Assembly: GCA_001179505.1 (NCBI GenBank)
Contig: CDMY01000531.1
Span: 107,077 to 171,076 of the forward strand
From: Vitrella brassicaformis
Lineage: Eukaryota > Sar > Vitrellaceae
DNA length: 64,000 nt
Direction: 5' to 3'
Translations under genes and position numbers: made by a program
Notes under the pieces: model-generated
What the model was told of the DNA's origin: nothing
Database searches by the model: none
Seen by the model: the letters and a program-made list of their open reading frames with translations, nothing else
Part shown: piece after piece, positions 46,134 through 56,393 of the stretch
Position numbering within the stretch: the first letter of the stretch is position 1
Layout of the letters: each line of letters begins with the position of its first letter

Positions 46134-47228
46134 CTAGCGTCGGTCGACCAGTGCAAGCGTCGAACGCTGGGACGGCAGGCCATCCGTGATCACAGCAGGG
46201 GCTCCCTTCACCCACTGCCCCTCGTGCCGTACAGCCCCACGGCCGTCCTCGAGCTTGCCTCTGCCGTGGGGCTCGCCGTTGAGGGTCTGACCGGTGTACC
46301 GCATCTTGCCGTCTTGGCCCCATGGGTGGCGCGTCATCTCCCCCTCGCCGTGCATCTTGCCAGCCACCCAGCCGCCCGTGTATGTTTGGTTGCTGTTCAC
46401 GTCGTACAGCGTGCCCTGGCCGTGCCTCTTGCTGCATATCCACTGCCCGTCGTACTCCACGTCGCCGTTTGCCTGGTGGCTCGTGCCCTGACCGTTGTAG
46501 TGGTCCTGCTTCCACTGACCACTGCACTTCGCTGGGTTGCTTTGGCTGTTGTAGTACCAGTAGTAGCTGGTGCCGGCCCCCTGGCGACAGCCCGCCCTCC
46601 ATTCTCCCTCGTATAGCTTGCGGCTCCCGTCCACTGTCCGCAGCACCCCCGCCCCGTCAGGTTTGCCGCCGAGCAGGGACCCGTAGTAAAGCCGGCCACC
46701 CCACACAATCGTCTTGGGGACGAGCGGGCCACCATCGGACTCCTCCCGACGAGCCAGCTGAGCCGCAAGCTCCTGGCTGCGTGCCTCCGCCTGACGACGC
46801 CGCTGCTCCGCCTGATCGTGCCTCTGCCGAGAGGCATCACGCTCTGCTCGGTACTCGTCCCTCTGCCGCTGCACCTCCTCAATCAGGCGCTGCTGTGTCC
46901 GCTGCTGCTCCAGCAGCTGCTGCCGCACCATCTCTGCACTGATGTCACCGACCTCAGATGACGCCGACGTCGACGTCACAGCCGAGTCCTGGACCCGCTG
47001 GGCCTCGAGGTCCCTGATCTGGGCCTGCGCCTGTCGGTTGCGCTGCTCCGCCTCATCCAGCCGCCGCTTGTAGGCATCGAGCTCACCCCTCAATTCATCA
47101 CGCTGCCTGGTGAGCTCCTCGATGAGCTTCTGCTGTGTGTGGGGTTGGTCTTGGGAGAGGGCGAGGAGCACATCGGTGCCCATCGTCACCACAGAAGGCG
47201 ACGCACCTTCCGCGAACACCACCGACAT
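46134..47228 (-). CDS. Coiled-coil and MORN-repeat protein (copy 3)
   Basis: A single exon of 364 codons. ATG 47228 gives MSVVFAEGASPSVVTM, matching copy 2 (30958) almost residue for residue. A long coiled coil follows (HTQQKLIEELTRQRDELRGE, RQRHDQAEQRRRQAEARSQE), then GPLVPKTIVW and about seven MORN units such as YYGSLLGGKPDGAGVL, YEGEWRAGCRQGAGTSY, YDGQWICSKRHGQGTLY and YTGGWVAGKMHGEGEM. The frame is open upstream to 47447, including ATG 47345, but that part has no match in copy 2. Between coiled coil and start it carries an insert absent from copy 2 (TSTSASSEVGDISAEMVRQQ). It is a cytoskeletal or membrane scaffold by family. Confidence 0.88.
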   Translation of the reverse strand: MSVVFAEGASPSVVTMGTDVLLALSQDQPHTQQKLIEELTRQRDELRGELDAYKRRLDEAEQRNRQAQAQIRDLEAQRVQDSAVTSTSASSEVGDISAEMVRQQLLEQQRTQQRLIEEVQRQRDEYRAERDASRQRHDQAEQRRRQAEARSQELAAQLARREESDGGPLVPKTIVWGGRLYYGSLLGGKPDGAGVLRTVDGSRKLYEGEWRAGCRQGAGTSYYWYYNSQSNPAKCSGQWKQDHYNGQGTSHQANGDVEYDGQWICSKRHGQGTLYDVNSNQTYTGGWVAGKMHGEGEMTRHPWGQDGKMRYTGQTLNGEPHGRGKLEDGRGAVRHEGQWVKGAPAVITDGLPSQRSTLALVDRR

Positions 47229-47364
47229 GGGAAGATATCCACTGGGCTGCTGATTGATCCGGGCCCCAAGGTTTGAGCTCGCTAGTTGGGGGCGCGACCT
47301 CCCCCCTTGAGGCAAGGAAAAGCTCACCCTCCCGTCCACGCGCATTGCCACAGTGAATGAAGTT

Positions 47365-47397
47365 GGCGAGATTTCTCTACGAGAGACAAATCTCGCC
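47365..47397. repeat. Inverted repeat, 10-base perfect arms
   Basis: GGCGAGATTT and AAATCTCGCC pair perfectly around the loop CTCTACGAGAGAC, whose ends also pair in part. It lies 137 bases upstream of the start codon of MORN copy 3. A related copy stands at 48035. Confidence 0.85.
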
Positions 47398-48034
47398 GAG
47401 AGACAAAAAGGAGACAGACCATTCTTTTGGAAATCGATTTCATCCACACAGCTCCCATTTCCTCAGCTTCTGCCCTCTCTCGCTCGTATCTGCTCCATTT
47501 TCGCCTCTCTCCGCCTGGTGTTTGCCTCACATGCCTCGCCACGGCCTCTCCCAAGACACCCTGCAAACGCGCACTTCAGACGTCACTTGTCCCTTCCCCG
47601 GGTGAGCGCTGGCGCCACGTGCGTGTGTTTTGTGGAAGCGCACACGAGTATGTGTGCGCTGCAGTGCGCACCCTAAGTGGCCAGTGCTGCCCCGTACTCC
47701 GAAACCACGAAACAGTATGTTGAGAGTATGGCAGAAGACAGCCATTTCTTCACTGACCACCATGCTCTCTGACGTGTTGACTTCTTTGGTCCTCTGCTCA
47801 CAGACCATCGGCCTGATTTTATACCATCACACTCGCGCATCGAGCAGCTATACGTAAGAATCATGGACAGCACGAGTTTGGTCCCTGCACCGGGCAGCGT
47901 GTTTGTGCACACAGGTCGTCACCGTCAGCAAGTACCACTCCTGCCGGTCCCTACGGTGACCCTCTCGCTCATCCTGCTCGCCTCATGGTCGGACGACACC
48001 GTCAACAGCCTCTTCGTTGTCCTTCGCTTGTCGT

Positions 48035-48058
48035 GGCGAGATTTCTCGACGAGAGACA
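48035..48058. repeat. Second copy of the GGCGAGATTTCTC element
   Basis: It matches 23 of 24 bases of 47365-47388 but lacks the closing AAATCTCGCC arm. It lies about 200 bases upstream of the start of the next gene. Confidence 0.8.
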
Positions 48059-48254
48059 GAAGACGAACCATAAAAGTGTTTTCTCTATAAATAACGATGT
48101 CATCTCCTCAGGGCGTGCAAGGAGGAGCAGAAGTTGGCCAAGCAGGAGGGCGAGCGTGACAGAGGCCACGAAGGCCACAGGGGACGTGGCGGAGGCCACA
48201 CTGCACTGCAGAATGACATTCTGACTTATGTGTGAATGAATGCAGGACGAGGAG

Positions 48255-51119
48255 ATGTTGAGAGGGATCCTTCAGAGGCTGACGGGATTCGCCCCGACCC
48301 GCGCATCGATGAACTCTGCGTACGTGAGAGGCACAAACTGATTGCCTTTGGAGCATGCAGCACATTTCTTGCTGTGCGTCTTGCGTGTGCGCAGGCCATT
48401 GTCATTAGCAAGCAGGAGAAGGCCAAGCTGGAGCGGCGGGGCTGCCAATCGCCATTCGACATCAACTTCGTCAGCGCCACAAGTGGCGGAGAGCTGAGGC
48501 TCAAGGTCATCCCGCCATACCTGTAGCCCCGCACACAGGTGAGCGGACGGGCACACAGAGGGAGGGCAGGGCTGGGTGGATGGATGGTTATGTGATGTCT
48601 GTGTGTGTGGTGGTGCGTGCAGATAGTGGACATGTTTGGTTTGCCGGCCACGGGGTTCGACACCAACTGCGAGCACTACCGTGACCTGCGGCACCCCGTC
48701 ATCCCCGCCATACTCGAGATTATCGTACATAATGGCCTCAAGGGGGTGCTCATGGAGGGCGGAGGAGGTAAGTACACGGACAGGGAGACAAGCAGGCATG
48801 CACGCAATCGCATGACTCTCTATTTCAGCGCCGTTGGCTGAGTACGTCGAGACGGTGGCCATGACAATGGCGCAGGCCAAGGCGGAAGGGGCGACGCCGG
48901 GTATGGTGAGGGCGATCGGATTCCGGCTGACCATGCCGGTCATCCACAGCGCCCTCCACTTCATTAGCTGGGCCGCTCGCCTCGGCGTCGTCATCGACGG
49001 CATTCGGGTATGTCCGTGAGCTAGTGGGCGGTGCAACATACAAAGCCATGTGTGTGTGTGTGTGTGTGCAATCTCTGTCGATATGACAGTGAAGTTGCAC
49101 GAGTCGGGCAGAGGGCAGCTGAAGCTGTATGTCCTAGAGTATCTCCGCCGTGCGTCCGATGCCAAACAGTTGGTACGCCCGCAGATTTCCTCTTTCTCAT
49201 TGACGTGTGAGCATGCCTGTGTCTGGGACGACTCACAGGAGACCATCACCGCCAAGGACTTCGCCGCCGTGAGCGATGTGTGCGTGCACATGCTCAAGAT
49301 GATACCAGGCTCGGTAACGGACAGCACAGCCTGTGAATGCCGTCCGTGTGTGTGCAGAAGTGGGCGTCCGTGTGTGTGTGCAACTTGTTGACGATACTCC
49401 CGGCGGAGAAGGACTACGCCATGGTGAGGCTACAGAGACAACCTCACTCATCCATCCATCCATCCCTCCGTCTGCAGGCTCTGTCGTTCGTAGAGGACTA
49501 CTGGCCCGACTTTTGCCCCCGGCAACAAGTATCCTACGAAGAGGTGAGCAGGCAATCAACCGAGAGAGCATTACTAACAGACACTGACACGCAAATGTGC
49601 GGTTCTGTTCTGTGTCCCTTTTCAGGAGCTGGCCGCTGAGTTGGCATACCGACAGGCGTTCAACAAGGTCCACAGCGTCTTCCACCTCTGTGTAAGGGAG
49701 CCAGCCAATCCAACCAAAGAACAACCGGGCAACAAAGACCTGCATGCTCACGTGTGTGTGTGTGTGTGTATGTGTGTATGTGTCTTCTTACCAGTACGAC
49801 ATACAAGAGGCGCGCAACCTGTGTTACGTCTGCGAGTTGTCCATGCCCAATGAGTGGCGTGACACCTTCGTTGGCCGGCTGGCCTTCTTCCACGATGATC
49901 CCGCCAAGAAATGGTCCATCCTAGAGGTCAGCAGACAGACCACACACTCACACAAGGACAGCCAAAACGGCACACCCACTCCCCTCCACTCCCCGTTTGT
50001 TTGTCAGATCACCGACGACGAGGGGATGCCGTTGCCTGCCTGGGAGGGTGTCAGGAGTCTTCCAGACGACCACCCCTTCCTGATTCGTGGTGACGAGGTG
50101 ATGTATGGGCCGCTCAGAGGTGTACTGTTCGAGTGGATAGGAGGTACGCCGGTGGGTGGAAAAGGCGGAAGATACATGAAAGGACGGCTCTGTGTGTGTG
50201 TGTGTGTGTGTGCGGATGCAGAGGTTGGAGAGACCTGGTTGGACACGAGCCGCACGTGCCGCACCACGTGTGAGGACGGCCAGGCAGGAGTACGTCGCGG
50301 CCATCAACAGATCGCACGCCACAGCTGTTGAGGAAGGTACGAGAGGAGAGACACGGCGTATTGTGACGCATCGTATTTCTCATCAGCAGAATCGGTGCCT
50401 ACATTTTATATCCCAAGACTTTTCAAAACAACCTCTGCATTCTGCGCCCGTCTGACCAACACTGATGTGAGCATGCGTCAGAGACCTACATGAACACGTA
50501 CACACACCTGTCTGCATCATTACTTGGCTGTGTGTCTGCCTGTGTGTGTGGATGGATGGCTGCAGGATACCGGCAGCCCGTCAGTAGAAGACCCGAGCCG
50601 CCTCGGTGCAGCAGAGGGCTATGTGCCGCGCATGCCCTCTCAAGGCGCCCAAGTGGCACGGTATGCCCACTCGTGCCAGACCTTCTGGAAGCCGCCATCG
50701 ACAAGTACATCAACCCAGCGGTGGCACCTGCCCTCACACACCTCCACCCCCACCCGCACTACCAGATCCAGACCCAGCCCGAGCAGCCTGTCGTGGCCCT
50801 CACACCGAATCCCCCCAGCCCCCACCGTGAGAACGCCGCTGCATGGCCGCCCCCAGAGTCGGCCTACGAAGGGAGATGGCTGCCGCGCGGCGCGGCACTG
50901 CCCAGCCACCCTCCCCCAGTGCCGTACGGGCACATGCTGCCGCTCGAGTGGTCGGTGGAGGGCTTCCACGTGCCCATCGAGATAGGGGCTGCCGGGAGGG
51001 TGACCAAGGCCATCCATCTGCCTGGTGCGTGGGTAGCTGGCCAGGGTGTGGCGGGCAAGTGGGTGTGGCTGCCGCCAGAGGTGGCCGTGGCGGAGGGCAT
51101 TGGGGCGGGGTATGGGTAG
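48255..51119 (+). CDS. Long multi-exon gene of unknown function
   Basis: About 13 exons join in a consistent frame: MLRGILQRLTGFAPTRASMN, IVISKQEKAKLERRGCQSPF, then (intron starting GTCATC after LRLK) IVDMFGLPATGFDTNCEHYR, LAEYVETVAMTMAQAKAEGA, VKLHESGRGQLKLYVLEYLR, ALSFVEDYWPDFCPRQQVSY, YDIQEARNLCYVCELSMPNE, VRSLPDDHPFLIRGDEVMYG, VLFEWIGGTP, EYVAAINRSHATAVEEG and a proline-rich end with AYEGRWLPRG and LPLEWSVEGFHVPIEIG. TAG at 51117-51119. Three joins need care: near 48500, where the direct frame hits TAG; at 50150, using donor GTGGGT; and at 50338. No domain is recognised. The start may lie further upstream. Many introns carry (TG)n before the acceptor. Confidence 0.6.
50395..50412. repeat. 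TATA-rich 20-mer, copy 1
   Basis: GTGCCTACATTTTATATC, the first of six related copies (consensus GCTGCCTACATTTTATATCT) within 7 kb. This copy sits inside an intron of the 48255 gene. Confidence 0.8.
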
Positions 51120-51357
51120 CGATATGCGGTCCCGCACCAGAGGCAGTAACGGAGCTATTAGTTGCGTCCAGCTCAATATGACGGCCAAGCAGCCAACAAT
51201 TGTGTCGTGCGGATGGAATCAACTCAACCAAGTCACAACACACACCTATCTGTGTGCCATATGGGCATTGTACGTATGTGTGTGTGTGTTGTGTGTGTGA
51301 TGTAGGATTTGGATTTGGATGAGTGCCTTGTCTCACCATTTTGCTTCCAGCAACATG

Positions 51358-51990
51358 TCCGACGACGCGAGCCTCGTGGTGGAACAGTACGTCGTGCAGG
51401 TCTCTTACGAGGGATGTCCATTCTGCCCGGCAGTGGAGAAGGAATGTTGGAGATATCGGGGAACTCTAAGAGGGAGAGACGGCAAGGGCTCTGCTTCCAG
51501 CAACATGTCCGACGCCACGAGCGGGAAGCGGGCCCTTGCCGTCGGACACTTACCCGTCGGCAATTGCTGCCTGCATTTTATATCTCGCGGGCCTCTTCTT
51601 TGATGTCTCGGTGCTTGCCTCGTAGGCCAACCAGACCGCCTCGCCATGCCAAGAGGCTGGACATGGCGAGGCATGGAGCTGTACAAGCAGCTGGGGCCGG
51701 GGCATGCTAATGGGATGGCGCCCGAGGCCATGTGGAAATTGATGGATAAGTACGGCAATGATGTTCTGAATGGTACGGGCGGCAAGACCTACACACACCC
51801 ACACACACACACACACACACACACGGAGATCAGGCAAGGGAGGAAGAAGAGCAGATGATGTGTCATTGGCATGGTGGGTGTATGTGTGTCTTGCTCTCCT
51901 GCCTACAGAGCTGAGAACTTCAGAAAAGCGTCTGAGCGAGAGAAAGAAAGACAGAGAGCGAGAGCACACGACGCCACGAGCCTGTGAGAG
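51358..51990 (+). pseudogene. Partial copy of the downstream kinase-like gene, with small ORF
   Basis: ATG 51358 opens an 81-codon frame (MSDDASLVVEQYVVQVSYEG, CPFCPAVEKEC) that ends at TGA 51601-51603. A 20-base stretch at its start (TTCCAGCAACATGTCCGACG) recurs at about 51499. From 51668 the sequence matches the 3' end of the kinase-like gene: LYKQLGPGHANGMAPEAMWK here, against LYRELGMGHADGMGHVEMWA there, followed by a nearly identical intron (51790-51908 against 53896-54000). The kinase core itself is absent, so this looks like a truncated tandem duplicate. The exon after the intron reads ELRTSEKRLSERKKDRERE, unlike the short end of the intact gene. Confidence 0.5.
51563..51585. repeat. 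TATA-rich 20-mer, copy 2
   Basis: ATTGCTGCCTGCATTTTATA and following bases. It lies between the small ORF and the duplicated 3' kinase segment. Confidence 0.8.
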
Positions 51991-52076
51991 TTTGACAAAA
52001 ATTGGACGCCATGACGCCGACGACAAGGTGAGGAAAGCCCTTGCCTGCCGCTGTGTTATGGTGCACACCATTGCAG

Positions 52077-54020
52077 ATGCGCTGCAAGTATGTTCAATTT
52101 GTATTCCTTGCCTGCCCTGTCTTCAGGCGCCGCGACTTTCAGAGGACGCGGAGCGTTCTGGCGGGGACGTGGGTCGGGAAGGCCATCGCCAGAACCTGCG
52201 AGGCCATTGTCAAGACCAGCACCGCCATCGCCAAGCTCCCTGACGGTGCAATTCCTGAAGACGGTAGGCCATAGCTGCACAGCACATACGCACAAGCACA
52301 GACGTGGCAGTCATCGGTTGGCGCCGGGCCGTTGTCAGGGCCTCTCGCAGCCGCAACCCCAGCCTCAGCTGTCTGCCCCCCCAGCCACCCTCCCCACCAC
52401 CCTCCCCACCACCCTCCCCACGACCTCCCACCCGTCCATCCCCTCACCCTCACCCACCAGCCCTCCCCGCACCACCACCACCAATGGACCCGCCAGCCCG
52501 ACGGTCACGCACACCACTTCCACTACCCCGCCCTCTTCGCCCTCGGCACCCCCGACAGGCACAAACACAGACGGTGACCTGGACCGTGGCGGGCATGACA
52601 AAGCGAGGGTGTCAGAAAGGGAGAGGGAGAGGGCGGCATCGTCGATCGCCCAGCCAGGCCACCGGGGAGGGGGCCACCCCGGCTGGCAGCTGGGTCGTCA
52701 CCAAGTCGGTGTCCGGCCTTGTGCAGGCTGGCGTGGGTCGGGAGAAGGTGCGGGCCAACGTGCAGCGAGACTCGGACACGCTGCGGCTGCTGTACTTTGC
52801 CGCCAGCGACATCCGGCAGCACCGGCTGCCCGATCTCCTGCACGGCCGGCGGTACACAGGGGTGAGGCGGTGTGTGCCTGAGTGGCCGGGGTTCCTCAGC
52901 CAAGAGGAGCTGGCGGCGGGCAAGGTGGCGATGAGGGAGGCGCGGGAGGGAGGGGCGGCTGTGAATAAGCGCATGACGGACCTGGTGGCTGAGGAGGGGG
53001 TTTGTTACGTGATGGGCATGGTTGTGGGCACGACGGACAGAAGTAAGTAAAGCGGAACGGACACAAAAGGAAGGAACGTGCCACACGTACGCGCGCACGA
53101 GCCGTCACTGTGTGTGTCATGCATGCAGGGGGCCACGTATTCGGTGCCGACACCGTGGACCACTTGTGCCGGCCCCCCATCCCCAGCCGCCGCCCCCCTG
53201 GACCGCTGCTGCGCGGCGCCGTGTCGGTCAACATGGTCCTCGCCCTTCTCCACATCCACCGCCACCACCACATCACACACAACGACTTCCACTACCGGAA
53301 TGTGCACATTGTGGCGGACCTGGAGACGGGCGAGGTCATGGTCATCGACTTCGAGAGCGCGCGCCACATGCAGTCGGAGGAACTGGAGAGCCCCGTCGAT
53401 TTCTCTCGTGTCTCGGTGCGCCACCTCGACACCACACTGGACCGGCGGGAGGTGGTCGACGAGACGGTCATCTACGCCACCGACTGCATTGGGGCGGCCT
53501 CCTCCTTCATGCTGCTGGCGTCCCCGACAGACGCCACCGCCAAGGGCGTCAAAAAACTGGCCGAGACGGAGCTGGAAGAGCTCCTCAAGGAGTGCGAGGC
53601 GGCCCGCAGCCAGCAGGGCGAAGGGGAGGCGGCCCAGGCGACGCGCGAGGGCGCCAGGGAGGCATACAAGGCAACGGTCGCCAGCATCGCAGCGGCGGCC
53701 AGCAGCCACATCGAGGAGGCCATCGAGGCCTCTGAGCAGCCCGAGGCGGCCAAGTGGCAGTGGAAGGCCCTCGGCGCCCTCAGCGTCCAGCTGTATCGCG
53801 AGCTGGGGATGGGCCACGCTGATGGGATGGGGCACGTGGAGATGTGGGCGAGACTGGATAAGTTCTACAATGATACCATGACTGGTAAGACAACACACAC
53901 ACACACACACACTGACGGAGATCAGGCAAGGGAGGAAGAAAAGCAGATGATGTGTCATTGGCCTGGTGGGTGTATGTGCGTCTTGCTTTCCTGCATGCAG
54001 AGCTCTTCCCAGCTGCGTAG
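52077..54020 (+). CDS. Atypical kinase-like protein (HND/DFE motifs)
   Basis: Exon 1 (ATG 52077) gives RRDFQRTRSVLAGTWVGKAI and LPDGAIPED. A proline-rich linker follows, then SWVVTKSVSGLVQAGVGREK and LRLLYFAASDIRQHRLPDLL, to the donor at 53043. The exon from about 53129 has the catalytic-like core: ALLHIHRHHHITHNDFHYRN, then EVMVIDFESARHM. This resembles the HxDxxxxN and D-F/W-E motifs of aminoglycoside- or choline-kinase folds more than the HRD/DFG of Ser/Thr kinases. An alanine-rich helix and LYRELGMGHADGMGHVEMWA follow; the last exon (from 54000) adds ELFPAA and TAG 54018-54020. No glycine-rich loop is evident. The join near 52264-52462 is unsettled. Activity and substrate are unknown. Partial copies lie on both sides. 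Confidence 0.6.
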
Positions 54021-54107
54021 ACAAGTTGGTGGTGGCGGTGGTGCACCTCAGCGCTTCGAGACCGATCAGTGGGGGGTCGGTGCCAGCAATGGAGGATTGG
54101 TCAGTCG

Positions 54108-54130
54108 ATTGCTGCCTACATTTTATATCT
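54108..54130. repeat. TATA-rich 20-mer, copy 3
   Basis: ATTGCTGCCTACATTTTATA and following bases, the copy closest to consensus, directly in front of the second partial kinase copy. Confidence 0.85.
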
Positions 54131-54708
54131 TGAGGACTATTTCTCTCATGTATCGGTGGACCAGCTCGACGCCACACTCGAGGGGCGGGAGGTGGCTGAC
54201 GAGGCGATCACGTACGCCACAGATTCGTGTGTGTACCGAGACACATTCGTGCGTGCATCCGTTTGTGTCTTCTGATTGTGTTCCCTGGTTTGCAGTGTGT
54301 TGGGAACCGTTGTGCGGTGAAGAGCCCCCCTCGTCACCCGACACCTCGCCAAGGCGTCGCCCAGGTATCTTACCCACACACATCCGTATCTCCCCTCTCT
54401 GCTTTCTTTCTTATGTCGTCGTTCTTTTCACTCTTCCTCAGAAAGACGCAATGAGACCGACAACGACGACGAGACCACCAAGAAGGACGGTGACGACACC
54501 AAGAAGGACCCCGACGCCGCCTTCCCGACGCTGCAGCGGTCGGTCTCTCCGCCGCACTCGCCCACTCACCGGCAGACAGCCCATTTCCCCCGACCAGCCG
54601 GCCGCGGCGTCTCCCGGCCGCCGCCGCTCCTTCTATCTCAGATTGCCTCAGAGTCTGTGTCCAGCCTTCCTGTCGGGAGGGGGAACGGGCCGGGATGCGC
54701 CGCATGAG
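54131..54708 (+). pseudogene. Second partial kinase-like copy fused to a charged tail
   Basis: The frame reads HVSVDQLDATLEGREVADEA and ITYATDS, matching RVSVRHLDTTLDRREVVDET and VIYATDC, which follow the core of the intact gene. An intron (donor GTGTAC near 54231, acceptor near 54295) leads to CWEPLCGEEPPSSPDTSPRR, and a second intron to NETDNDDETTKKDGDDTKKD and an S/P-rich end, stop near 54706. The upstream part, including the catalytic motifs, is missing and no start codon is clear. It may be a decayed duplicate or a short expressed gene. Confidence 0.4.
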
Positions 54709-55336
54709 GATCTCAAGGTGTGCCGGAGGAAAAGGCGAACCATTTTGACAGCGGCCGCGGGTCACAGCGTGACACTGAATGAGGAGCAGATCTTTCAGCA
54801 GGTCAAGCGAGCTGATGAACATGATGCCTCAGTGGCAACCGCTGCCTACACTTTATATGTCGCCGGCTCTATTCTTCACGTCTCCGCCTGTCTCCGACCA
54901 AGTGCGAGCCGTGCATAGCCTGTCAACCAAGAGGGTCCCTCTGAAGAGAGAGACGGCGGAGGATGCAACAAACAAGGGTGGGTGGTAGGTGGGTTGGGGC
55001 AAGGAGGGACAGCGGGTGTGGTGTTGGGAAAAAAGGATGGATGCCAACCTGTTCTTGATACGTGTCTCTCTGTCTGTCTGTCTGTCTGCCTGTGTCTGTT
55101 TGTCAGCTGAATGGACGGCCGCACGTGACATGTTTGGCCCCGCACGGCCAAGCCAAAGCACATACGTGGAGATGTGACCTGTGGGAGGATGGGAAGGAGA
55201 CGGATGCCTCATATGCGGCCATGCAACTCCCTCAGCTATCAGCGTTCCCATTTCCCCCAACGGACAACGAAGACGCCGAGCTGCCCGACGGCATTGTGGG
55301 GGAGAGGGTCAAGCGGGCCATCCGTCATGGAATGAT
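54709..55336. other. Intergenic or degenerate stretch
   Basis: It holds the fourth TATA-rich 20-mer (54838) and a TCTG microsatellite (55063-55090). A short frame near 55221-55335 (MQLPQLSAFPFPPTDNEDAE, LPDGIVGERVKRAIRHG) looks coding but runs out of frame with the next gene at 55330, so it may be a lost 5' exon. Confidence 0.4.
54838..54860. repeat. TATA-rich 20-mer, copy 4
   Basis: GCTGCCTACACTTTATATGT, with two changes from consensus. Confidence 0.75.
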
Positions 55337-56393
55337 ATGGACACAGCCACCGCTTATCTCACGCCGTTGTCGTCAACAGCTCTGCAGGCAGCAAAGGCAA
55401 GTGAGCGTTGTTGTCTGTCGTCAGACAGCATGTACGGCCAGCCAGGCGGTGGCCCCGGTCCGCCGATGAGCCTCGTCACACGGGGCGTCCCGGTGCGATG
55501 GGTGCCGATGGCCAGCCCAGTGACCATCTCTGCAGAGGTCGGCAGCAAGGCCTTCAGCTCCAGCATGGCTTTCCAGGACGACGTGTCAGCACTCGGTAAG
55601 CTGAGAACATCTGTTGCGGCGGTCAATGCAATGTGGACCGTGCATGCCACTGCGTTTCGTTTGCATGCATCAAGATATGGTGTGGCAGAGATCGTGGACG
55701 AGCGCAGCGGGCCCTCATCGAATGATATGGACACCGATGGTACACCATTGCAAGCCGTTCCCGAACGAACGAATGAATCTTTTTGTCTCCACTGCTTACT
55801 GCACTGCAGATATCGTGAGCGAGGAGCCCCGTGAAGCGACGAGCGTGAGTAGCGTGACGACCAAGAAGAAATCGAAGAGCCCGAAAGGTAATACTATGGG
55901 CACTTGGGAGATAGATCAGCACAATGTGTTCATCCAATTGTGCTGCGTTGCTATGGTGCCCAGGTGTGTCTAGTTTTGTCGTTGCTGAAGTGGCGCATCA
56001 GGTGCGGGGCAAGAGGAAGCGCACGCCCAAGAAGCTACCCGAAGACGGTATGGAGACAGACATACAGATAGACATAGAACAAAGCTGCACCTGCCACCCC
56101 ATCAGCCGGCCTGATCGGTGTGCTTTCTGCCATGTATCTTAATTCCATTGATACATACAGAGGTGGACCCCACCAAGGGCCGGCTGCTCAACGGTGGCCT
56201 ACACCTACCGCCAGCCCGTCCCCGTCGCACGCAAAGGAAGAAGGCCGCCATGCAATCAAAAGTCCAGGAGGAGCGGCCCCCCATGCTCAAGTCATCGCAG
56301 CCCCTCCCCACCTGCCCCACCCCTCACACCCCAGACCATCTCCTGCCCCCCACCCACCAGGCCGACACCGAGATTGTGGTCAAAGATGGCTAA
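55337..56393 (+). CDS. Basic, probably nuclear protein of unknown function
   Basis: Exons join cleanly: MDTATAYLTPLSSTALQAAK (ATG 55337), NSMYGQPGGGPGPPMSLVTR, VTISAEVGSKAFSSSMAFQD, LDIVSEEPREATSVSSVTTK, GVSSFVVAEVAHQVRGKRKR and VDPTKGRLLNGGLHLPPARP, ending DTEIVVKDG and TAA 56391-56393. Lysine/arginine clusters (KKKSKSPK, GKRKRTPKK, PRRTQRKK) suggest nuclear localisation. No domain is recognised. Its stop overlaps the start of the next ORF in the string ATGGCTAA. An in-frame copy of the AATGATATGGACACC start context recurs at 55719. Confidence 0.5.

Larger units (their letters stand above)
47229..48254. other. Intergenic with two copies of an inverted-repeat element
   Basis: This is the divergent upstream region of MORN copy 3 and the gene starting at about 48255. 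Two copies of a GGCGAGATTTCTC element lie at 47365 and 48035. Small open frames (for example 47863-48090) show no domain. The first exon of the 48255 gene may start near 48099 (ATGTCATCTCCTCAG). Confidence 0.5.

Noticed and set aside
53005-54177. A 390-codon minus-strand ORF opposite the kinase-like gene
   Set aside because: GC-rich antisense shadow; it crosses sense introns and reads through CA repeats as VCVCVC.
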